A stretch of 64,000 bases of DNA from JAVBLT01 sp031553315 (GTDB lineage: Bacteria; Verrucomicrobiota; Kiritimatiellia; RFP12; DVOR01): contig JAVBLT010000005.1 of the NCBI GenBank assembly GCA_031553315.1, positions 1 through 64,000 on the forward strand, read 5' to 3'. This document shows positions 15,251 to 22,771 of the stretch, one piece after another. Within the stretch, counting starts at the first letter, position 1. Each line of letters begins with the position of its first letter. Position numbers and translations under genes: made by a program. The notes under the pieces were generated by a model that was not told the DNA's origin, made no database searches, and was given only the letters and a program-made list of their open reading frames with translations.

Positions 15251-17449
15251 TTACGAGAGCTTGATCTTGGTGACTATCTTCATCAGCGTGATTGTGGAGG
15301 CCACGGAAATCACGAGGAGGACGATGCCCATGACCGAGTTGGAGAGCGCGCCGAACATCGGGGCGGCGCTGGTGTAGACCAGGCAGCCGGCGCCGAAGAG
15401 GGCGGTCCACACGGCCAGGCAGCCGATCACCATGCAGAGGATGCAGGCGGGCATGTCCCAGCCGGCGGCGTCGGGGCCCACGTCTTTGGCGAAGCGGGCC
15501 CAGCCGGGGCCGCCCGCGCGGATCTTGCGGCAGAAGGCGATCAACACGCTGTCGGGCTCGGGCCTGGTGAGGTAGGTCACGAGCACCCAGCCGATGGTGG
15601 TCACGGTGATGCCGATGACGAGCTGCCAGGAGGTGTAGTCCATAATCTTGAACATGCCGGCATTCTTGAAGGCTTCTTCAATGCCCCACGCAGGGCCGAA
15701 GAAGCGGAAGAGCAGCGCCACGATGAAGGAGATGACCATGGCCGAGATTTCCGACCAGGCGTTGATGCGCCACCAGAACCAGCGCAGGATGTAGAGGAGG
15801 CCGGTGCCGGCGCCGATCTGGAGGAGGATGTTGAAGGAGTCCATCGCGTTTTGCATGCAGAGGGCCACGAGCGAGGAGAGCACGAGCAGGGCGAGCATGG
15901 AGATGCGGCCGATGGTCACGGCTTTCTTCGGATCGCAATCGGGCTCGACGAAGCGCACCCAGAAATCCTGCACGAAGTAGGAGGAGCCCCAGTTGAGATG
16001 CGTGGCGATGGTCGACATGTAGGCCGCGATGAGCGAGGCCACGATGAGGCCGAGCCAGCCTTTGGGCATTTTGGAGATCATGCCGGGGTAGGCGATGTCG
16101 TGCTTGAGGAACTGGCGGTCTACTTCGGGGAAGGCAATCTTGAGGCCGGCGAGGTTTTCGGCGGCGAGCTGCACCTTGTCGTCGACCTTCGCGGCGGGCG
16201 CGGCTTTGGCGGCGGCGGCGAGGTCGGAGATCGCGTCGACGCCCAGCCCGGCGACCTTGGCTTCGGCGTCGGCCACGGCGGCTTTGGTCTGGGTCTCGGC
16301 GGCCTTGGCGGCGGCGATGAGCTTTTGCGCTTCGGCGGCGGGAAGGTAGGTGGCGCCTTCGATCCAGTATTCCACGGTTTCGATCTGCTTGGGGGTGAGG
16401 GTGGATTTGTCGGCGTGATAGCGGGCGACGACGTCTTTATGCTCGGCGAGCCACGCGTCGGCGGCGGGCTTCACGTCCATCGGGAACTGGGTGAGGGAGA
16501 CGAGGGCCACGATGATCCAGGGCCAGGGGCGGACGGCGTAGTGGAGGAAGTTGAAGAGGAGGGTGGCGCCGATGGCGTTTTTCTCGTCTTTCGCGGAGAG
16601 CATGCGCTGGGCGATGTAGCCGCCGCCGCCGGGTTCGGCGCCGGGATACCACACGTTCCACCACTGCACGGCGATGGGGAGGATGAGGAGGGTGACGAAG
16701 TTGGAGTAGTCGCCGGCGCCGTCGGAAACGGCGGGGAAGAAGGCGAGCTTGCTCTGCACGGTGGCGTCGCTGAAGAGCTGGGTGAGGGATCCCACGTGGC
16801 CCACGTCTTCGGAGGTCACGGCGTAGATGGCGGCGAAGAAGGCGCCGAGCATCGCCACGGAGTATTGGAAAAAGTCGGCCCAAATCGAGCCGGTGAGGCC
16901 GCCGAGGGTGGCGTAGATGGCCACGCCGAAGGAGGCGGCCACGAGCGAGACCACGGGGGAGAGGCCGAACATCACCTGGCCGATTTTGATCGCGGCGAGC
17001 GACACGGTGGCCATGATGAGCACGTTGAAGAAGATGCCGAGGTAGAGGGCGCGGAAACCGCGGAGCACGGCGGCGGGTGTGCCGCTGTAGCGGATTTCAT
17101 AGAAGCCGAGGTCGGTGTTGAGCTCGGAGCGGCGCCAAAGCTTGGCGTAGATGAACACGGTCATCATGCCGGTGAGGAGGAAGGCCCACCAGGCCCAGTT
17201 TTTGGAGACGCCGCCGCTGCGGACCATGTCGGTCACGAGGTTGGGGGTGTCGCACGAGAAGGTGCAGGCCACCATCGAGACGCCGAGCAGCCACCAGGGC
17301 ATGCTGCGGCCCGAGAGGAAAAAGTCCGACGCGCTCTTGCTGGAACGCCAGGCGGCGGCCGAACCGATGCCGATCACCATGACGAGGAAGACGATGATAA
17401 TCGTCCAGTCCAAGCCTGTGATGTTGACCATTGTGTTTGCTGATAGCAT
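15251..17449 (-). CDS. Sodium:solute symporter (SSS/SLC5 family) with a large coiled-coil-like insertion
   Basis: 732 residues with the SSS core: an N-terminal WTIIIVFLVMVIGIG helix, SDFFLSGRSMPWWLLG, the Na+-site segment with ACTFSCDTPN, and the GLTGSIWADFFQYSVAM motif. Members co-import Na+ with sugars, sialic acid or other solutes. A hydrophilic Ala/Lys/Glu-rich block of roughly 130 residues (about 16.06-16.48 kb) interrupts two membrane segments and looks helical. ATG 17449 was chosen because GGAG lies 9 nt upstream; a GTG at 17464 is the alternative. It follows the ROK-like gene by about 70 bp and ends at a strong terminator. An amino-sugar substrate is inferred from the neighbouring GH109 gene. 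Confidence 0.9.
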   Translation of the reverse strand: MLSANTMVNITGLDWTIIIVFLVMVIGIGSAAAWRSSKSASDFFLSGRSMPWWLLGVSMVACTFSCDTPNLVTDMVRSGGVSKNWAWWAFLLTGMMTVFIYAKLWRRSELNTDLGFYEIRYSGTPAAVLRGFRALYLGIFFNVLIMATVSLAAIKIGQVMFGLSPVVSLVAASFGVAIYATLGGLTGSIWADFFQYSVAMLGAFFAAIYAVTSEDVGHVGSLTQLFSDATVQSKLAFFPAVSDGAGDYSNFVTLLILPIAVQWWNVWYPGAEPGGGGYIAQRMLSAKDEKNAIGATLLFNFLHYAVRPWPWIIVALVSLTQFPMDVKPAADAWLAEHKDVVARYHADKSTLTPKQIETVEYWIEGATYLPAAEAQKLIAAAKAAETQTKAAVADAEAKVAGLGVDAISDLAAAAKAAPAAKVDDKVQLAAENLAGLKIAFPEVDRQFLKHDIAYPGMISKMPKGWLGLIVASLIAAYMSTIATHLNWGSSYFVQDFWVRFVEPDCDPKKAVTIGRISMLALLVLSSLVALCMQNAMDSFNILLQIGAGTGLLYILRWFWWRINAWSEISAMVISFIVALLFRFFGPAWGIEEAFKNAGMFKIMDYTSWQLVIGITVTTIGWVLVTYLTRPEPDSVLIAFCRKIRAGGPGWARFAKDVGPDAAGWDMPACILCMVIGCLAVWTALFGAGCLVYTSAAPMFGALSNSVMGIVLLVISVASTITLMKIVTKIKLS

Positions 17450-17519
17450 GTTGTTTAACTCCACTTAACCCGTTTTTCACATGGGGCGGCGGCGTGGAAG
17501 CCTGCCGCCCTGAGAATGT

Positions 17520-18902
17520 TTACTGAACGACCGGCAAGCTGGCCGCCGCGGCGGACTGGCCCACGCGGCGGGCTTTTTCGTCGGGCATGAAGAGCTTGAT
17601 TTTGGCGGCCGTTTCGGGAAACTCCGCGGCGAGCACTTCGTTGGCTTTGTCGACGATGATTTCGCCGCCTTTGCCCGAGACCACGCGGCCCAGGAGCATG
17701 AGGTAGCCGTAATCGTAGAATTCGGCGTACCAGGGGATGGTGTAGCCGAGGTAGATGCCGATGGATTCGTAGATTTTGGCGGTGGTGGCGTCGCCCTCTT
17801 CCATTTTGGCCTGCACGATTTTGAGGCGCTCGGGCAGGAGCATGTCGGCGGGGAAGGTCATGCCGGCGGCGAGGGCGAGTTTGTTGACGGCCTGCTGGGA
17901 GAAGTACATGGCGCCGACGCCGGTATCGCGGGACCATTCGTCGGTCGCGGCGGCGGGGTTGAGATCCACGGGGGCGAAGGCGAGCTCGCTGAGGCGGCCG
18001 GTGAGCACGCCTTTCTTGTCGAGATAGCCGACGGCTTCGCTGGAACCCAGGGCCATGCCGATGATGCCGTTGACGCCGAGGCTCATCGCGCCGGCGAGCG
18101 CAGAAATGTCGCCGTCGTTGGCCACTTCGAGCGGCACGCCGAATTCTTCTCGCAGGCGGATGAACATGGAGTAGGCGCGCTGGCGGTCGGCGGGGTCTTT
18201 CACGCCGCGGATGAGGGAGGCGACCTTGAGCTGGTTGTCGACCACCACGCCGGCGGTGGAGCCGCCGATGCCGTCGATCCTGCCGCAGGGGAGGTGCTCG
18301 GCGGCGAGTTTGAGACCGTCGCGGAGTTTTTCGTAGTGGTAGGCGGAGGAGGTCTGGGGCACGGGATCCCAGCGGATTTCGGTGCTCCACACGGGTTCGC
18401 CTTCGACCATGGCGGTGAGTTTGTAGTCGGAGGCGCCCAGGTCGAAGCCGATGCGGTTGCCGTTGAGGTTGCCGCCGAGGGTGATTTCGAGGTCGCGGGC
18501 CGCGGGCACTTCGTCGATGGAAGCGCAGGGGATGACGGTGACGGGCTGGCCGTAGACTTCGGAGAAGAAGGTGTGGTCGAACGAGCGCCTGCCGTTGGCG
18601 GAGTAGTCGTCGCGCAGGCGGTCGGCGATGGAGGCGGGGGCGAACACGTGGAGCTTCCAGCCTCCGGCTTCCCAGAGCATGAATTTGGCGATGCGTTCGG
18701 CGATGTTGGCGAGGCAGGGGCAGTTTTCGGCGTCTTTGGGATAGGGGAGGTCAAAGCGGGCGATGGCGCCGTTTTCGCGCTCCCACGCGAGGGCGATGGT
18801 GCCGCCGGGGCTGGCGGCGGCGGCCTGGCGCAGGCGCTGAAGCTCAAGATAAGGAGGGATGAAACCTTTATCCAGAGGGGGAATGAACTTTAAGTCGCTC
18901 AT
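17520..18902 (-). CDS. ROK/ASKHA-fold sugar kinase-like protein
   Basis: 460 residues. From about residue 150 it shows an actin-like ATPase fold: phosphate-1 motif IGFDLGASDYKLTAM, GIGGSTAGVVVDN, VANDGDISALAGAM where ROK kinases carry the catalytic Asp in a similar NDG motif, then an adenosine-side GMALGSSEAVGYLD. The usual ROK zinc motif with clustered cysteines is not evident, and the ~150-residue N-terminal extension is unlike typical ROK kinases. It is longer than the usual ~300 residues. Placed between a GH109 and a symporter gene, it may phosphorylate the imported sugar. The ribosome site is weak (AAGAAAG). Confidence 0.65.
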   Translation of the reverse strand: MSDLKFIPPLDKGFIPPYLELQRLRQAAAASPGGTIALAWERENGAIARFDLPYPKDAENCPCLANIAERIAKFMLWEAGGWKLHVFAPASIADRLRDDYSANGRRSFDHTFFSEVYGQPVTVIPCASIDEVPAARDLEITLGGNLNGNRIGFDLGASDYKLTAMVEGEPVWSTEIRWDPVPQTSSAYHYEKLRDGLKLAAEHLPCGRIDGIGGSTAGVVVDNQLKVASLIRGVKDPADRQRAYSMFIRLREEFGVPLEVANDGDISALAGAMSLGVNGIIGMALGSSEAVGYLDKKGVLTGRLSELAFAPVDLNPAAATDEWSRDTGVGAMYFSQQAVNKLALAAGMTFPADMLLPERLKIVQAKMEEGDATTAKIYESIGIYLGYTIPWYAEFYDYGYLMLLGRVVSGKGGEIIVDKANEVLAAEFPETAAKIKLFMPDEKARRVGQSAAAASLPVVQ

Positions 18903-18924
18903 GTTGTTTTCTTTCTTCTAGATA

Positions 18925-18964
18925 TAAAAAAGACCTTCCGGGCATCCCTTGCGGGGATACCCGG
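18925..18964 (-). terminator. Rho-independent terminator after the GH109 gene
   Basis: Read on the minus strand, CCGGGTATCCCC and GGGATGCCCGG form a stem with a small loop, followed after 6 nt by TTTTTTAT. It lies between GH109 and the ROK-like gene, so the downstream pair is either attenuated or has its own promoter. Confidence 0.75.
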
Positions 18965-18981
18965 TCGTTTGGAATTGGGGG

Positions 18982-20415
18982 TTAAACTTCGAGAATGCCG
19001 GCGGCGCTTTTGCCCTCGAGAGCCTTCTTGGCGTCGATCTTCTCGATGTCGACGTCGACAATGCCCAGGGGTTCCGCGTTTTGCCAGCCGCCGCGGGTGA
19101 AATCGGGCACCACCACGGGGGCGCCGTTGTTGAGGGTCGACCACTCGGTCAGCTCGGCGAGGCAGCTCCACAGCACGGAGTCGTACACGTCGATATCCAG
19201 CGGGAGGCCGTTTTGGAGGCAGTAGCAGAGGCGCAGATCCATGAGGAAATCCATGCCGCCGTGGCCGCCCATCTGCTTGGCGAGCTCGCCCGAGCTCTTC
19301 CAGAGCGGGTGGCGGTGCTCCTCGATGACCTTCTGGCGGGCTTCGCCCTTCAGCCAGCCGTGGCCGCCGCCCTGCGATTCGAGGGCGATTTCAAGGGGAT
19401 AGTCCTTGAGGATGCCCTTCGTGCCGGAGATGAGGTTGATGCGGCTGTAGGGGCGGGGGGAGGTGGTGTCGTGCTGGACCATGATGGTGCGGCCCTTGCT
19501 GGTCTTGATGAGTGCCGTGCACATGTCGCCCTGCTTCCAGGGGCCGCGGAATTCGGGCTTGATGTTGGGGCGCGCCTTCACATATTCGGGGAAGCCGAAG
19601 CCGCCGGAAGTCATGGCGGTGAGCACATCCATCTTGTCGCCGCGGTTGATGTTCATATACTGGCAGATGGGGCCGAGGCCGTGCGTGGGATAGGGGTTGC
19701 CGGTGTGGGCGGTGTTCCACTTCAGGCGCCACATGCCCTGATAGCCGTTTTCGCTGAACTGAAGACCGCGCAGGTCGTGGATGTAGGCGCCTTCGCCGTG
19801 GACGAGTTGGCCGAAGATTTCCCTGCGGGCCATGTTGAGGGCGAGCATTTCGCTTTCGCCGTAGCAGCAGTTTTCGAGGAGCATGCAGTGGCGCTGGGTT
19901 TCCTCGGCTTTGTTGACGAGCGCCCAGGATTCTTCAATCGTGAAGCAGATCGGCACCTCGCAGGCCACATGCTTGCCGCAATCCATCGCGTAAAGCGCCA
20001 TCGGGGTGTGCTCCGCCCAGGGCGTGCAGATGTAGACGAGGTTCACGTCCTTGTCTTCCGCGAGCTTTTTCCACGCATCGGGCGAGCCGAAATAGGTTTT
20101 GGGGGCGGGCTTGCCTTTTTTGACAAGCGCCTCGACCTGCTTGCTCACGCGGTTTTCAAAAAGATCGCACAGCGCCACGATTTCAACGCCTGGAATCGCC
20201 GCCAGGCGAAACACCGCGCCCGGACCGCGCATGCCCAGGCCAATCACGCCGACTTTCACCTTTTCAAGCGGGGCGCACTTCAAGCCAAGCACCGATTTAC
20301 CCTTGGAAGCGGGCGCGGCCATGATCGATTTTACGTTCGTCATCCCCATAACGGAACCGGCTCCAAGAATAGAGGCTCCCTGCAGGAAACCGCGGCGCGA
20401 TGATAACAGACTCAT
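18982..20415 (-). CDS. GH109-type Gfo/Idh/MocA protein (candidate alpha-N-acetylgalactosaminidase), Tat-exported
   Basis: 477 residues. The N-terminus has a twin-arginine signal (SSRRGFLQG, Arg7-Arg8) and a hydrophobic stretch. A Rossmann fold follows (VGVIGLGMRG, 55-64), then TPWAEH (131-136) and CGKHVACEVP (146-155), where ordinary Gfo/Idh/MocA members have EKP. ENCCYGESEMLAL and the YPTHGLGP block (242-249) match the pattern I know for GH109, whose members cleave alpha-GalNAc by an NAD-dependent mechanism. Activity is inferred. AGGAG lies 7 nt before the start. TTGACT and TATTCT spaced 16 bp upstream form a promoter. Neighbouring kinase-like and symporter genes support a GalNAc-glycan role. 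Confidence 0.8.
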   Translation of the reverse strand: MSLLSSRRGFLQGASILGAGSVMGMTNVKSIMAAPASKGKSVLGLKCAPLEKVKVGVIGLGMRGPGAVFRLAAIPGVEIVALCDLFENRVSKQVEALVKKGKPAPKTYFGSPDAWKKLAEDKDVNLVYICTPWAEHTPMALYAMDCGKHVACEVPICFTIEESWALVNKAEETQRHCMLLENCCYGESEMLALNMARREIFGQLVHGEGAYIHDLRGLQFSENGYQGMWRLKWNTAHTGNPYPTHGLGPICQYMNINRGDKMDVLTAMTSGGFGFPEYVKARPNIKPEFRGPWKQGDMCTALIKTSKGRTIMVQHDTTSPRPYSRINLISGTKGILKDYPLEIALESQGGGHGWLKGEARQKVIEEHRHPLWKSSGELAKQMGGHGGMDFLMDLRLCYCLQNGLPLDIDVYDSVLWSCLAELTEWSTLNNGAPVVVPDFTRGGWQNAEPLGIVDVDIEKIDAKKALEGKSAAGILEV

Positions 20416-20500
20416 ACGTTTTCTCCTGTTTAATCTCGGGTTAAAAATACGGTTCCGCCCCCACTGTTGATGAAGACAAAAACCTATTAACGCGAGATGT

Positions 20501-20528
20501 AGAATACGGAAATTCCGCTGAAAGTCAA
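20501..20528 (-). promoter_or_regulatory. Promoter of the GH109 gene
   Basis: On the minus strand TTGACT (20528-20523) and TATTCT (20506-20501) are spaced 16 bp, about 85 bp before the start codon at 20415. Confidence 0.55.
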
Positions 20529-20577
20529 CCCATAAATCGAAACATCCTTTTTTAACCGGTTCAGCGCAACAATCAGA

Positions 20578-20606
20578 TTGTCAAACCGCTTTTAACGGCG
20601 TATCAT
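20578..20606 (+). promoter_or_regulatory. Promoter placing transcription start at the ATG of the PstS-like gene
   Basis: TTGTCA and TATCAT are spaced exactly 17 bp, each matching five of six consensus bases. The expected +1 (about 20613) coincides with the start codon, and no Shine-Dalgarno sequence precedes it, so the message may be leaderless. Confidence 0.6.
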
Positions 20607-20612
20607 CCCCTC

Positions 20613-21527
20613 ATGAATCCGGAAAAACACCCCTCCGGCCTCTCAACCGGAATGCGCGCGATCATCTCCGCGCTCGCAGTCGCCGCACTGGTGGGCATCG
20701 TGCCCTTCACGGCGCTCGTTCTGGCCTTTTCCACGGTTCACAGAGGCCTTTTTTTCAAGCTGCTCCTTTTGGCGGCGGGCGGCGTGTGCGTGCTGCTGGC
20801 CGGGTGGTGCGCCCGAAGCCGCGTCACAAAGCGAATCGGCCTGGCGGCCCTTGCGCTCGCCCTTGCCGGAGCCGCCCTCGCACAGGCCTGGTTCTGGTGG
20901 TCGGAGTACCGCTTCCCGGTCGTGGCGGATTCGATCGATTGGCAGGATTACCGCCCCTTCGCCCCCGGCAACAAACTCGTCCGCGTGGACGCTTTGCCTG
21001 AACAGCGCATCACCGGACCGCTTCCGGAGATCGACGGCGCCTATGCCTTTTACCCCGTGTATGCCGCCGCCGTTCAGGCGATCTGCCCGCCTGAGAGCGC
21101 CTGTTACGCCACCCACGGCTCCGATGTGACCTTCACACGCCTGCTCGCCGACGACACCGACCTCATCTTCAGCCTCGCCCCCTCCAAAAAACAGCTTCAG
21201 GCCGCCGCCGAAAAAGGCCTGGCCTACGACATGACCCCCTTCGCCCGCGAAGCCATCGGCTTCTCATTCCTTTATTACTCCACCGGCATGACCCCAAACC
21301 CCGAAATCAAGCTCCTTTCCATCGACGGCATCGCGCCCACCCGCGAAAATATCGCCAACGGCACCTATCCCTTCATTTCCACCTGCCACATCATCACCGC
21401 GTGCCCCCGCTCCGCCAATACCCGGAAATTCATCGCCTTCATACTCTCCCCGCAAGGGCGCGAAATCATCGAAAAAACCGGTTACACGCCTCTTTCCGCC
21501 CCCGCCGGCCCCCAACAATCGATATAA
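20613..21527 (+). CDS. Membrane-anchored PstS-like substrate-binding-fold protein
   Basis: 304 residues. The first ~95 contain three hydrophobic segments (IISALAVAALVGIVPFTALV; LFFKLLLLAAGGVCVLLAGW; IGLAALALALAGAALAQAW). The rest resembles a phosphate-type periplasmic binding protein: LRVDALPEQRITGPLPEIDGAY-like start, FYPVYAAAVQAI, DVTFTRLLADDTDLIFSLAPS, and an ending TRKFIAFILSPQGREIIEKTGYTPL typical of PstS proteins. Soluble PstS proteins lack the multi-pass anchor, so this may be a sensor or a tethered receptor. No ABC transporter genes are adjacent. Confidence 0.65.
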   Translation: MNPEKHPSGLSTGMRAIISALAVAALVGIVPFTALVLAFSTVHRGLFFKLLLLAAGGVCVLLAGWCARSRVTKRIGLAALALALAGAALAQAWFWWSEYRFPVVADSIDWQDYRPFAPGNKLVRVDALPEQRITGPLPEIDGAYAFYPVYAAAVQAICPPESACYATHGSDVTFTRLLADDTDLIFSLAPSKKQLQAAAEKGLAYDMTPFAREAIGFSFLYYSTGMTPNPEIKLLSIDGIAPTRENIANGTYPFISTCHIITACPRSANTRKFIAFILSPQGREIIEKTGYTPLSAPAGPQQSI

Positions 21528-21563
21528 AAATACTCATTCAGCCCCCTCCTCTGTTAAAAAGAC

Positions 21564-21593
21564 TTGTACTTTTACCGCTAAAAGAGGTATACT
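21564..21593 (+). promoter_or_regulatory. Promoter of the aldolase gene
   Basis: TTGTAC and TATACT spaced 18 bp predict transcription from about 21600, giving a 72-nt leader. The leader contains a small GCCGG-ctaga-CCGGC hairpin, then GGAG 7 nt before ATG 21672. Confidence 0.6.
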
Positions 21594-21671
21594 GTGCCGC
21601 ATTTGTTGCCGGGAATGCCGGCTAGACCGGCGGAAGTCGCGCCCGGGCACACCAACACACGGAGATTGACC

Positions 21672-22661
21672 ATGATCGTTTCAACCAGCCTTCTCTTCAA
21701 GCACGCCTACGGCAAATACGCCATCGGCGCCTACAACATCAACAACATGGAGCAGTGCATGGGCCTCTTCCGCGGCTGCCTCCAGAGCAAAGCCCCCTTC
21801 ATCATCCAGATCTCCAAAGGCGCCCGCGACTACACCGATAAGCTCATGCTCGAAGCCGTCATCCGCGCCGCCGACAAAATTTTCCCCGAAGCCATCTTCG
21901 CCGTCCACCTGGATCACGGCGACGAAGCCACCGCCATGGATTGCATCAACTCCGGCTTCTACAGCTCCGTGATGATCGACGCCTCCCACGAAACCTTCGA
22001 AGAAAACGTCGCCATCACCAAGCGCGTCGCCCAAGCCGCCCACGCCAAAGGCATCGTCGTCGAAGCCGAGCTCGGCCAGCTCGGCGGCGTCGAAGAACAC
22101 GTCTCCGTCAGCGAGGCCGACGCCAAGCTCACCGACCCTGAAGACGCCAAGAAATTCGTCGAGCTCTCCGGTTGCGACTCCCTCGCCTGCGCCATCGGCA
22201 CCTCCCACGGCGCCTTCAAATTCACCGGCACCCAGGGCCTGCGCTTCGACGTCCTCTCCGAAATCCAGAAACGCCTCCCCGGCTTCCCCCTCGTGATGCA
22301 CGGCTCCAGCTCCGTGCCCCAAGATGAAGTCGCCCGCATCAACGCCGCCGGCGGCAGCCTCAAAGGCGCAAAAGGCGTCGACGACAACCAGTTCAAGCGC
22401 GCCGCCGAGCTCGGCGTCACCAAAATCAACATCGATACCGACGGCCGCCTCGTCTGGACCCGCGTCCACCGCGAAATGTTCCGCGACAAACCCGAAATCT
22501 TCGACCTGCGCCCCGCCGGCAAAGTCTTCATGACCGAATACGCCAACTTCATCGCCGCCAAGAACCTCAAGCTCGGCAGCGCCGGCCAGCTCGACGCCGT
22601 CCGCGAGCTCGTCAAGAAAGAAGCCTGCTGCTGCGCCAAACCCGGCTGCACCTGCCGCTAA
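21672..22661 (+). CDS. fba: Class II fructose-1,6-bisphosphate aldolase with a Cys-rich tail
   Basis: 329 residues. It cleaves fructose-1,6-bisphosphate into two triose phosphates with a bound divalent metal. Motifs are the substrate/metal site HLDHGDEATAMDCINSGF, the EAELGQLGGVEE block, the ACAIGTSHGAFKF metal-ligand region, HGSSSVPQDE, and NIDTDGRL. The last 15 residues form an unusual cysteine cluster (five Cys in KKEACCCAKPGCTCR) of no known role in this enzyme. Start 21672 is fixed by GGAG; the longer ORF runs back into the promoter. It lies just upstream of PFOR, placing two central-carbon enzymes together. Confidence 0.94.
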   Translation: MIVSTSLLFKHAYGKYAIGAYNINNMEQCMGLFRGCLQSKAPFIIQISKGARDYTDKLMLEAVIRAADKIFPEAIFAVHLDHGDEATAMDCINSGFYSSVMIDASHETFEENVAITKRVAQAAHAKGIVVEAELGQLGGVEEHVSVSEADAKLTDPEDAKKFVELSGCDSLACAIGTSHGAFKFTGTQGLRFDVLSEIQKRLPGFPLVMHGSSSVPQDEVARINAAGGSLKGAKGVDDNQFKRAAELGVTKINIDTDGRLVWTRVHREMFRDKPEIFDLRPAGKVFMTEYANFIAAKNLKLGSAGQLDAVRELVKKEACCCAKPGCTCR

Positions 22662-22668
22662 CCAACCC

Positions 22669-22711
22669 CAGCGGGCGCTCTCCCAACGGAGGGCGCTCCT
22701 TTCGCTTTTAA
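22669..22711 (+). terminator. Possible terminator after the aldolase gene
   Basis: AGCG..CTCTCC pairs with GGAGGG CGCT around a CAAC loop, with a 4-nt bulge, followed by a T-rich tail ending CTTTT. The imperfect stem makes this tentative. Confidence 0.4.
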
Positions 22712-22771
22712 CAACCCGCATGGCGAGCCCGCAAGGCCCGCCCGTTACACAGATAAACGGAGAGAAATATC

